Origin: Nephrocerus scutellatus
Taxonomy: Eukaryota; Arthropoda; Insecta; Diptera; Pipunculidae
DNA: 64,000 bases
Assembly (NCBI GenBank): GCA_947095585.1
Contig: OX352761.1
Coordinates: 30,905,777 to 30,969,776 of the forward strand
Direction of reading: 5' to 3'
The notes under the pieces were generated by a model. It was not told the DNA's origin, did not search any database, and worked only from the letters and a program-made list of their open reading frames with translations. The position numbers and the translations under genes were made by a program. This document shows, one piece after another, positions 1-9,289 of the stretch (its first letter is position 1; each line of letters opens with the position of its first letter).

Positions 1-204
1 TTACATATTAGGCCAACATTTGTCTGTAAGACTACTGCATAGTATGGAACTCTTTATACTTTATACTTAAAGATAACTTTTAAAGTATATTCTTTGGAGT
101 CCTTCCGCAGATATCACTATCTTGTTTATCGTGATAAATATTTTTTCCAGCAATTCGTGTATACGGCATCTTGCCGTAGACTTTTGGTCAAGGTAACGTA
201 TGCA

Positions 205-1593
205 ATTCCGATTATCTATTCACAAATTTGGTGAATGCAAAGTTGTTGCACTCGATATTTCCAAGAGTCTAGCATCAAGCTCTTTTCTCCAAAATGAATG
301 CCTATGCAATTGATAAGGCCCTACTTGATTGGACTAGTAACTACTTTTCTGGCCGTTCAATCCAGGTCGTATTGGCCGGTTTCAAATCTAATATTCACCG
401 CATAAACGCAATTGTCCCCGACTCTTTTCGTTTTCATTAACGATCTCCTATTCACTGCTTCTAATCCAATCCATTCTTTCACTGACGACAGCACTATTAG
501 CTTTTCATATGATTTCACGCTTTCTGCACGCCCCTCTACATCGCAAGTGGCACTTAAACAACAACGTATGTTAAGCACGTTAAATTCTGACCTTGACAGC
601 ATAACAAGGTGGGGACTACGATATAGAGTTGAATTTAAAGCTTCTAAAACCTAATGCTGTCTTATGTCGTCCAAGCGTAGCTTAAACCCCCAACCTTTTT
701 CCATGAATGGATCTTGCATCGAAGAAACTGAAAAATTCGCAATTCTCGGTATGTGCGTCAACAACAAGCTTCGTTGGAAAGACCACATATTTGCCATCGA
801 CAAAAATGCTGCGAGATGTTTAGGTTTCCTAAAACGGTGCAAGATTTACTTCACTCCTTCAGATCTGCATACCATTTGTAAGGCATATATTCGAGCTAAA
901 CTTAGTTACAACTGTATTGTCTGGGCAGGTACCCAACAGACCAAATTGCAGCTAATAGGCAGAATTCAGAACCGCGCGTTAAAACTTATTGCTGACGTAA
1001 ATATCGCGAAAACAATCAAATCGCTTGAAGACACATAGTGGGAATGTTTCCTGCTTGTCACTGTTTATCGCTTTTTCCACAAGCGGTGTCCAAAAGAAAT
1101 AACCAGATGCATCCCGCCTATTCTCGAACCCATCCGTAATAGCCGTGCCTCAACTCGAGCCCACGGGTCCACCATTAAGCCTATCTTCGGATGTACAAAC
1201 CAATGCAGAGATTACTTATTTAGCCGCACAATAGTTATGTGGAATGAATTGCCTGATTCTGTGTTTTCGCATTTGTATGATCTGCAGTCATTTAAGACAC
1301 ACGTGCATAGACATGTTCCTCATCTGTTCCTCTCCCTAATTTCCTAACGCCCACACTGTGCTACGCATTATAAGGGTGCAAATCTCTAGTTCCATCTGAT
1401 TCCTGCCGCAGTACAGTTATGTGGAATGAATTGCCCGATTCTGTGTTTCCGCATTTATATGATCTGCAGTCATTTAAGACACGCGTGCATAGACATCTCA
1501 TCTTTTCCTCTCTCTAATTTCCTAACGCCCACGCTGTACTAAGCACTATAAGGGTGCAAATTCCTTTAGCGTGTGTACATTATAAAAAAAATT
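205..1593 (+). mobile_element. Non-LTR retrotransposon, decayed 3' part (reverse transcriptase to tail)
   Basis: Reading across several frameshifts gives the C-terminal half of a LINE-type reverse transcriptase. An 'ALDISKS' block near 255-280 is the first palm Asp region. 'FINDLL' lies near 430, and 'SFTDDS' near 477-495 stands where the catalytic F/YADD box is expected, with Ala replaced by Thr. The thumb region follows ('NNKLRWKDHI' near 760, 'GFLKRC' near 825, 'KAYIRAKLSYN' near 880). A further C-terminal block ends in 'MWNELPDSVF' near 1240. No endonuclease is present, so the copy is 5'-truncated. A short A-rich tail ends it near 1593. Closely related tails recur at 12130-12400, 22501-22640 and 56733-56848. 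The family was not identified. Confidence 0.75.
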
Positions 1594-1597
1594 ATTC
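1234..1597 (+). repeat. Tandem duplication of the non-LTR tail (182-bp shift)
   Basis: The block beginning GTTATGTGGAATGAATTGCC occurs at 1234 and again at 1416. The following coding end, stop and 3' UTR are repeated with small differences. The duplication covers the last coding block and the 3' UTR of the non-LTR element. Confidence 0.85.
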
Positions 1598-1616
1598 TTA
1601 GGTTTTCAGCATAATA

Positions 1617-1760
1617 ATTGGTTAGGGCTTTCGGACACCTCTTCCCTGAAAGCCAACATTGAGCAGACCACGAAAACCGCCATCTTGCTTTAGGGAAACG
1701 CCTCCTTAGAAGGCTTTCAAGGATTTTTTTTTTTTTTAAAATGCATTTATCTAAGTGCTG
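1617..1760 (+). repeat. Fragment of an unnamed interspersed repeat
   Basis: The stretch around 1655-1715 (CTGAAAGCC, then GAGCAGACCACGAAAACCGCC and ACGCCTCCTTA) is clearly related to 14697-14755. It has no coding content. It lies between a non-LTR tail and another repeat, so its own borders are not visible. Confidence 0.5.
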
Positions 1761-1809
1761 AAGGAGGTTTGGAGTTTGGTTCGTAGTAGTCGTAGTCGTT
1801 TTTCGGAAT

Positions 1810-2445
1810 CGAATTTTATTTTTATTTATTTGTTTTTTAGATCATAAAAACTTAAAACAAAATCAAATATAAAAAACTTCATCAAAGGCCTGAATTGGAG
1901 GTTTCTCCGGTGAAATTGGCCAAGCTACGAGGAAACGCAAAGAATCTTCAAGCCCTCCATTAGAGTCCAGCTTTTTCGCTTATCCTTGGTGCAATGTTTG
2001 GCGTTGGAGCTTCTCGGCTCGATAGTTGAGCGTTCCTTTTTCGTTTGTTAGGCCTAGTACTACAAAGAATCCTGTTCAATTCTGTCGAGTTCTTGGCCGT
2101 CAAGAAAGAAGTCAGCTAGTTCCTGAAAGACTGAATTTTTCAATGGAGGTTCCAAGAATTTTGAAGGCAGTCTCATGTTATTTTTTTTGTAATACATTGA
2201 CCATGATCCATTCATTAAAGCATTTGGACTCGCGTCGTTTTAGTTTCATTATCGTTATTCCGTATTGCTTTTTTCAATGATTCAGGGAGAGTTTCGAGAA
2301 AATAATTTGAAACCGGCTACAAACGTGACGAATGTTTTCCGATTTAAGTCTTAATTTTAATAAAGGGCTTAGGCCACCTTTTTGACGTTGCACAAGTCTT
2401 TCAGGGAGTATTTCCTTGGCAATAAGCTTAAATATAAAAAAATTG
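1810..2445 (-). repeat. Unnamed repeat family, copy 1
   Basis: Read on the minus strand, this stretch matches 13365-14120 along most of its length and 62185-62440 over part of it. Shared landmarks in order are CTTATTGCCAA with 'CTCCCTGAA', a 'GGGCTTAGGCC' palindrome-like block, CACGTTTGTAGCCGGTTTC, GCGAGTCCAAATGC, ATCATGGTCA and a 'TTGGCCAA' segment. No protein domain is seen in any copy. It is probably a non-autonomous element of about 0.65-0.8 kb. Confidence 0.7.
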
Positions 2446-2609
2446 GTACCAAATGTTAGGTAATAAAAATACCTTTTATTCAAAATCTAAATTTTTTAAA
2501 ATTCTATTAGAAATATTTGTGTTTATCTTTTATACAATTGCATTCCATTTATAATGTACTCATAAGTAGTAACGGCACTTGGCTTAGTATATTTATCTCA
2601 TTATATAAA

Positions 2610-2960
2610 TTTGAAAGTTAAAATTGGGCCACACCCATAAAACTAGCATGGATGTGAAGCTAATTTTCACATTTCATTTGACACCAATACTTACGCCCTC
2701 CCAATTTTTTAACACGCCCTCTGTTGTACTTCTATGTGAAAGTCAGTTTTTTGGCTCTACTACTGGAAAGGATGGTTCTATTGGTCCCATTTTTTTCATT
2801 GATACTTACCTAAATTACTTTCATTTGGTACCAATTTACCCCCAAACCTTCTTCAAGCACTTAGATAAATGCAAAAAATACAGTAAAATGCTATACCATA
2901 GAAACGCCTTCACATTACCTTTCATCTTTTTCGACCGTACCGTAAAAGTACGGGATCGTG
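2610..2960 (+). repeat. Unnamed repeat shared with the interior of the 14.5-15.2 kb element
   Basis: Blocks such as TTTCATTTGACACCAATA, a C-rich 'CGCCCTCCCA', 'TTTTTTGGCTCTA' and 'ACCAATTTACCCCC' recur in the same order at about 14900-15110. Spacing is similar and divergence moderate. It is non-coding and looks like part of an old DNA element. Confidence 0.6.
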
Positions 2961-4081
2961 TTACCTATTTTTTTTGCAGGTTCGAGAGCCCTTTTATAGT
3001 TTGCCATAGGTTTTTTGTTACCAAGTTAAGGTTATGGTAGTCCAGGTTGGCTCTCCTGGTATGTTCGTTCAGCTTGGAGGAAAAAGCATTTGGCTTTACG
3101 TATAACATTGCGAAGTGTTTGCTCTTTGACATGGAGCTATATAGGCACAAGCAAAATTTTTTATTGTTCTTCTTGTTATTTGCTTGTTCTTTTCAGTTAG
3201 CTTTCGCGAACATCCCATCTTGGATGGTGCATATTCGTTATGCTCCCATTATGCAACAATTTTTATATAACAACAGATTTTCTATGTTGACATAGTGTGC
3301 TGTTAGACAGTTTGATTTAGGTTGTATGTTCACATTTATTAATGCGATATTAGTTTTGGCTGACGATTGCTTTGTGTTCCAATATATTATCTTTTGTTTG
3401 TGTGTGTGTGTGTGTTTAGCCGCCTTATAATTCACGATTACGCTCGCACAATTTATCTGACAACACTATCACTATCCCTCCTTACTACAGAATAGTTTGT
3501 AACATTGATGTTGGGTTTTAGAGTCCTTTCTTGTGGTACCACAAATTTGTTTATCAGAAAATAAATGAAATCCGATATTTTTCCCCTTTCTCAATCGCAT
3601 TGAATCGATTTGAAGAACATTGACCTAACCTGGATCTTCGAGTTGTATAATGTACAGTGTTCCATATTTATTCTGTTATTATTCTTGATATGCGGCGTGT
3701 AGCAAGGTGCGATATAATTTAGGTTCCATTGATTATGGTGCGCGAACAGTTCTGTAGATAACACCATTGGTTGCTTCTATTATATTTTTTTGTGTAGAAT
3801 GCTTTTGCAGATCCAATTAGTGGGATCTGATTCGGGATTTTGTTCTATGGCAGCCATTATTAGCAAAAGACGTAGCATTAGCGCTGGATCAACCGAAAAA
3901 TCCTTCAAAGCTAAGGTGACGATCGTTGGTTGATGTTGATTGCTCTAGATGTTTCGGTCCGAAGAGCCGAAAACTACATTTCTTCTAACGAGTTGTTCAA
4001 TTTGGACTTTTTTCTTTGGGCTATGACAAGTCTACGCCAATAGCCTGACGACATCTAATTATAAAAATTCCCACGTTTACT
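2961..4081. other. Stretch without recognisable gene
   Basis: Only short open frames with no domain pattern are present. A (TG)n microsatellite lies near 3397-3416. Weak resemblance to retroelement coding sequence was considered on the minus strand at 3850-4060 but could not be supported. Confidence 0.4.
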
Positions 4082-4523
4082 TACACTCCGCTTCAACTGA
4101 ATAGGTACAACATTTTTCAAGGGTATGGGATTCATGATTTCCAAATATTGTACGTGAATTGATCATTTCTTGCTGCTTATGTTGCTATGATGTTGCGAAA
4201 AAAGTGAAAAAGAATAATTAAAAAAGCACCGTTATTTATTCTTTGGCTCTCTTCCATAGCATTCCATATGGAAAAATGCATTTTTTTCGTCAACTTAATA
4301 GGTACATGGTTATTATCTTCATTGTTTTTCTGTGTATTGCGAAGATTGATACGTTTAAGCAATAGATAAAGCGTTTTAAGTAATTTTAATCGATAAATTG
4401 AAATTTGGAGTAGCTTGGGCAGAGCAAAATCACTTAACAATGTTAAAAATGCTAAAATCGACTTACTTAAGGAGCAAGGCTTAACCGGACGTGTTATTGC
4501 TATAAAAATTGGACGAAGCTTTA

Positions 4524-5461
4524 GGCTGTTTTTGTGTTTATCAATAATTTTGTTCAATGAGAAAAAAGGCAGAACAGAACAGCACAAATTTGTGAATAAT
4601 GTCAGATCAAGTTAGAACAGAAAATTACAGCCATATGTCAAGCGATAGAATGTTAAGTGATACAAGTTCCAGCAACGCCAAGTAGAAAGCATGCAATTTG
4701 CAATATCAGCTGATTTTGACATTTCTCACAAATCTGTTCTACCTCAAGAGTAGGTGCAGAAAAGCTGTCCAGAGCAGAGTCATTGAACACAAAGTGGAAC
4801 AGTCTCAGACAGAAATTTTTCTCATTGAACACGAAAACCTGATATTTTCCTGTTCTGAACTGTTCGGAACAGCCTCATTGAACAAAATTAATTACATGCG
4901 TACATATGAAGGTGTTTATGGCGCAGCGATTTGGCGAAAAGCGAAATTAGCGAGCGACTGCAAGCGACTGCGTGCGACGAAAAACTGCAATCAGAATATT
5001 TTGAATCAGTTTAGCGAATCGCTCGTTCGTTATGGAAAAATTTATTGAGGTTGTGCGCGAAAACCAGTGTTTGTGGAATCGCTTCCAAGATATATTAAAA
5101 TGATTCACCGTTCATACGATAATACTCTTTAAATTTTTCAGGAAATTGTTGGAGGCGGGGATGCAAATGCTGACATTCTCCATGACGTTTGCGTTCTTTG
5201 TTTATTGGATGCACTTGAAATCTCTTATTTATTTTTAATGTTTTCAAATATTTTTTACGCAGCAAATAACTGCTTTCCAATAACAATAAGCGCCTTATTT
5301 TAGCACGCATGTTGTTTATTTTAGCAATATAAAAACAAGGCGAATTCGCTCTGCCATAAACACTCAATCGCTTGCGATTTCGCACGTAGCGATGTCGCTT
5401 GCGATCGCGCGAAAAGCCATCGCATCGCGCGACGCGAATACGCTTCGCCATAAACACAGCC
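4524..5461. mobile_element. PIF/Harbinger-like non-autonomous element inside the Tc1 transposase
   Basis: The right end read inward is GGCTGTGTTTATGGCG. The left end starts GGCTGT and continues GTGTTTATGGCG at 4912 once the inner insertion (4542-4911) is removed. Both sides are flanked by TTA (4521-4523 and 5462-5464), the usual 3-bp Harbinger target duplication. Removing the element rejoins the transposase reading frame at the GRS linker, which supports the borders. The interior is rich in CG-containing GCGA/TCGC motifs, unlike the surrounding AT-rich DNA. No transposase is encoded. Confidence 0.75.
4542..4911. mobile_element. Third-level MITE with 8-bp target duplication
   Basis: GTGTTTAT is present at 4534-4541 and again at 4912-4919, flanking this segment. 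It carries inverted AATTTTGTTCAATGAG sequences at 4547-4562 and 4874-4889. The inner parts are also loosely palindromic (AGAACAGAACAG against CTGTTCTGAACTG). An 8-bp duplication fits hAT-like transposition. The inverted motifs are not exactly at the duplication edges, so the superfamily is uncertain. Confidence 0.65.
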
Positions 5462-6373
5462 TTAATGTGATCTATTCGTACTTAAGGAACAAAGATTCGT
5501 ATGAAAAAAACATGAAGGGGGGTAAAAGAACGGCAACAACAGCGGCTGATAGAAGAGCAATATTACGTTCTGCTTCCAATTCCTGCGCTCAGCTGCGAAA
5601 ATTAAGCAAAAAACTGGTCTTACTGCTAGTCTTTCCAAGTGAGAAGAGTGATTTACAGTGCCAATCATCTAAAACGGTTGAAACTTTAAAAAAAAACACC
5701 ACTAAACCATCAGCGGAAGTGTATGCGGTTGGACTTTTCGAGGCAGCATATGACTTGGAAAGAACAATGGCGTTACGTGGTTTTCAAATGAAAAGAAGTT
5801 CAATTTTGATGGACGTGATGGATTTCACTATTATTTTCATTACATGAGAACAGACGAAAGTTTTTTATCCCGGCATCACAGAAGGTGGTGTTATGGTATG
5901 GGGAGCAGTTAGCTACTATGGAACTGTTGAGCTTGAGTTTCAAACAGCAAAAATGACTGCAGTAGTACCCACTACTAGAATTAACCAACAAAATGTTTTG
6001 TTTAAGAAAAACTTGTTTTGTTTCATTCCATTAACAACTTTTTCTAATTTCATTATTTTTACCTATTCAGTTGACGGAAAAAAATGAATTTTTCCATATG
6101 GAATTCTTTGGAAGGAAGCCAGAGAAAAAGTACGGTGCTTTTTGAATTATTCTTTCTCACTTTTTTTCACAAAATCATAGACAAACAGTTAGCAGCAAGA
6201 AATGATCAAATCACGTACAACATTTTGGAAATAATGAATCCCCATACCCTTGGAAAATGTTGTACCTATTCAGTTGAAACGGAGTGTATATATAATGTTT
6301 ATTTAGCCACAATCAAAATAACAAATTTATTATTTAACCAATATTAATTGCTTTTCTTTTATTTTTCTTTCAG

Positions 6374-6484
6374 GACGTTTAATTCCGCACTTTATCAATT
6401 TTTTAAGAGATAATAATGGAGATTTAGATTGCCTTGCAATATCCGGCGTATATATTTTAATACGATTCAATATTATATTCTAAG
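6374..6484 (+). CDS. Possible terminal exon of an unidentified host gene
   Basis: A pyrimidine-rich tract ending TTTCTTTCAG at 6373 is followed by two possible short coding ends. One frame ends after 'TFNSALYQFFKR' (about 6375-6413). The other stays open to a stop at about 6484. The following 1.6 kb is AT-rich, low in repeats and has many AATAAA motifs, as a long 3' UTR would. The upstream exons would lie beyond the window start or be hidden among the repeats. The gene is not recognised, and this may not be an exon at all. Confidence 0.25.
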
Positions 6485-8100
6485 TACTACTAGAATAAAA
6501 AAACTTTCGTATAAAATTAATAACAATATAAAAAAAGAAGAAACAAAGTTATCTACGCAGCCAGCCATCCAGTCTCTCGACGACAAGATCAAATTCAGAA
6601 ACGCATAACTCAACAACTAAAAGAATAAATAATTGCATGCAAACGCGATGAACAGGAATCGTAATAAATAAATACGGACAATTTGGAGATCTCTTTCAGA
6701 CTACCACTACCCAATTATTCCCCAACAACTTAAAGTTTAAGGTTGAGAAAAACGATTAGCTCTTTCGGTAACGATTTCGACATTGTTCGTCAACTTCCAC
6801 TTCCTACTTTCTAATTTGTTAAATCTTTTCAAGACCGTTGAATTTCACTTGCCGGCATTACATGCGTACCGTGTGTTTACATATATATTATAATTCGTTA
6901 TTTGTACGAGTATTAACCCCGAAAAGAAATCTTTGGAAGTGTACGTGTTAATGAAAGAATAACTAAACTAAAGAAAATTACTTACTTCCACAACCCAAAA
7001 CAGCAGCAACAACAATACAAGAAAAACAAAACTTTATTCATAATGAATCTATTTTTTATAACATATTAAAAACCATAAATTAAGATGCATTAAAAGGAGC
7101 GAGTATAAGATTCGCATTGTATGCAAAATGTGGAATAGATAAAAACGCAAAGCTAATAAAACAATAAAGTTTTAGCAAGCAAACAAAAGCGGAGGATCGT
7201 TGCCGTCGTCATCGTCGTCTATTAACTATGTACTGTAAAAACAATGAAATTTAGCAAATGAGCAACAGACTAAAAAAATAAAAACTATAATTTAAAACAA
7301 AAGAAATACGAAGAAAATATTTGAAATGATTTGAGAAATCGTTTTATTTTCGAACAGGTATTAGTGAGAACAAACAAATTTTTCAACTGACTTAGACTAT
7401 AATTAATATTTTATAAAATCCTGAATGCTGCGTTTAAACGAGACCTTTTTGCTGCTGTGCACATAGATAGAAAAAGGGAAAATGATAGAGATAAAGAGAA
7501 AGAGAGAGATATTGACAGTGCTTAGTCACACTTTTCATTAAATTTGTTTAGGCATTAAAATAATTTCTCGAATCTTGATAACAACGTACGGCAGAAGGGA
7601 GGGAACAAATAGCAAACCGCAAAACGATGAATATTGCATATTATTAAGAAACCGGAGAACGATAGTGTCAAATTATAAGAGAAAGCAATTATAAATTATG
7701 GCTAATAATAATAATAAACAACAACAAAAAATTTGTAACTTCATACATACAACAAAATGTGAACTTAAGAGAGATATATACAGAGAATAATGCAAAGAAA
7801 TTGTAAATGTGCGCTTTAAATCAACGACACCGGATTATTATAAATAAAAAGAAACCCTCCGATTAAGGGTTATTTAATTTCATTTCAGTAATTCCATTGA
7901 TTTTTTTTTGTTTTTAAAAGAACAAACTATATAAGAACAAGGCAAAAAAACAATAATTCCATTTATATTACAATTTTTCTATATTATGTTAATTATTATT
8001 TTATTCGTATTCATATATAATAAATATTATGCTTATTAAAAATAACTACATACATTTCTTGTAATCAAATTATTTTTTTTTTCGTTTGATGATTTGTTAT
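6485..8100 (+). other. AT-rich stretch, 3' UTR-like
   Basis: No gene is seen. The sequence has A-rich runs, CAACAACAA and AATAATAATAA tracts, and repeated AATAAA hexamers (for example near 6624, 7155, 7842 and 8020). No transposon similarity was noticed, unlike most of the window. This fits the 3' UTR or flank of a host gene on the plus strand. Confidence 0.35.
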
Positions 8101-8505
8101 TTGTTAAAAAAATTTATTGGCATGTGGGTGTTGTTCGAAAAGTAACTAATAATTTAATGTTTAAATGTTATATTTTTTAACCTTTGCAATGGTTTTCAAA
8201 CAAAAGACCCTTTATTATTTGAATCAATTACCTATCTAGTTTTGGAAAATTTACCTAAAGACGATCTACTTATAACAAGCAATACAAGCAAACCGAAGAT
8301 ATCAAGCGATAAAATTTAAAGAAATATATGCTCATGACGACAAAGATTAACTAACTTTCGGGAAAAATATCAATGAATGAATGATAATAGATATATGTAC
8401 ATGAAATATGTGTTTGTTTTTTATTTTTTATCAATTAGAGGTATATATTGAAGGTATTTGGACCTCTTTGTAATCGGCCTTGTCACAACTGAACGGATAT
8501 TGGTA
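8101..8505. other. AT-rich spacer
   Basis: No gene, repeat or motif was recognised between the 3' UTR-like stretch and the retroelement RNase H relic. Confidence 0.3.
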
Positions 8506-8509
8506 TCGA

Positions 8510-8840
8510 AAACTTCGTTTCATATTTCAAACATCAGAGTGACCGGAGACCCACACTATGCGAATGTCGAAATACTCGTCCATCTCCTTAACGAATGTGT
8601 GGCAGCTCAACGCCATTCCTGATGTCAGTTAGACTGATTTAAGCGATTTTATTGTCACTTACTAATAATATATTATGTTTTAGCCAGATCAGTTCGCTGT
8701 CTCCTCCGCCTGATAGTCCGCGAGACGAATGAAAATGCTCACGCTGGGTTTGTCATAGAATACCCCAGCACCTACTTCACCTTCAAGCTTAGATTCGTCC
8801 GTGAAGAAGTTCACAGCCTCGATTTCCTGTAAGGAGCCAT
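8510..8840 (-). pseudogene. RNase H domain relic of a non-LTR retrotransposon
   Basis: Read on the minus strand from about 8825, the product contains 'NFFTDESKLEGEVGAGV', the first RNase H strand with its catalytic Asp (usually Y/FTDGSK). Further on, near 8555, is 'IRIVWVSGHSDV', matching the WVPGHS motif near the end of LINE RNase H domains. In-frame stops lie between them. The rest of the element is missing. It belongs to a LINE clade that carries RNase H. Confidence 0.65.
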
Positions 8841-9084
8841 CACTTCATTGTTCTCTTTAGGGGTAGACAGCTCAGGAATCCGCTCTTGGCTTTGGCTATC
8901 TTGCTGCATTTTCGCTTTTACAACTTGTTGCAGAAAAAATTCTTCTTTAATTTGCCTTCCGAGCTCTTATTTCAGCCGCCTACGCCGACTGTTACGAAAT
9001 TTAGGCTTTCTAGAGAGCTTATAAAGGTATCGCAAATAAAAACAACACAAGTGCATTCATTCACAAATTACAACTTTGATTGGA

Positions 9085-9182
9085 AATGCAAAAAAATGAA
9101 ACCCACAGTTATTGGCTTTAAACCAGTAAATGACAGTACAAACCCCGAGGTGCCAACGTCGCCTGAAACGAGATCAAGATGA
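9085..9182 (+). mobile_element. Tiny internally deleted fragment of the RTE-like element
   Basis: 'KMKPTVIGFKPVND' at about 9092-9133 matches the endonuclease region of the RTE-like copy at about 55903-55940. It is followed directly by a block resembling 'RGANVDS' (about 9140-9175) that lies some 380 bp further on in the other copies. The fragment is therefore a deletion derivative. Confidence 0.5.
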
Positions 9183-9289
9183 AACCGTCCAAACATTAAA
9201 CTCTCATTCACAGTACAAATAAACCTATTAAATTTCGCAGTGTACTTAAATTAACTAAAGGCTTATGGGAAGCAAAGCAGATAGAAAAT

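Larger units (their letters stand above)
4412..5972 (+). pseudogene. Broken Tc1-like transposase gene
   Basis: The N-terminal helix-turn-helix is at 4412-4520 ('GRAKSLNNVKNAKIDLLKEQ', then 'IKIGRS'). Coding is cut by inserted DNA at 4521-5464 and resumes with 'NVIYSYLRN' at about 5464. The second helix-turn-helix follows ('RRAILRSASNS', near 5550). Part of the DDE domain is at 5755-5970, with 'VMVWGAVSYYG' near 5892-5925. The rest of the catalytic domain is missing before the right inverted repeat. Frameshifts and stops are present. Family assignment rests on the GRS linker, the paired HTH and the MVWG motif. Confidence 0.85.
4084..6286 (+). mobile_element. Tc1-like transposon with long (~229 bp) terminal inverted repeats
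   Basis: The ends are inverted copies: 4084-4312 begins CACTCCGCTTCAACTG, and 6059-6286 reads CACTCCGTTTCAACTG on the other strand. Both are flanked by TA (4082-4083 and 6287-6288), the Tc1/mariner target. Each arm carries a related motif at its outer edge (TCAACTGAATAGGTAC) and inner edge (GTCAACTTAATAGGTAC). That is the IR/DR arrangement known from some Tc1 elements, where transposase binds both sites. The interior holds a broken transposase gene and two nested insertions (4524-5461 and 4542-4911). The copy must be inactive. Confidence 0.9.

Noticed and set aside
3047..3295. 82-codon frame with a hydrophobic signal-peptide-like stretch
   Set aside because: T-rich DNA gives Leu/Phe runs by chance; no conserved neighbour, splice site or domain supports a gene.
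5095..5457. 120-codon very basic open frame
   Set aside because: It is read from the GCGA/TCGC-rich interior of the Harbinger-like element; Arg/Lys richness comes from composition.
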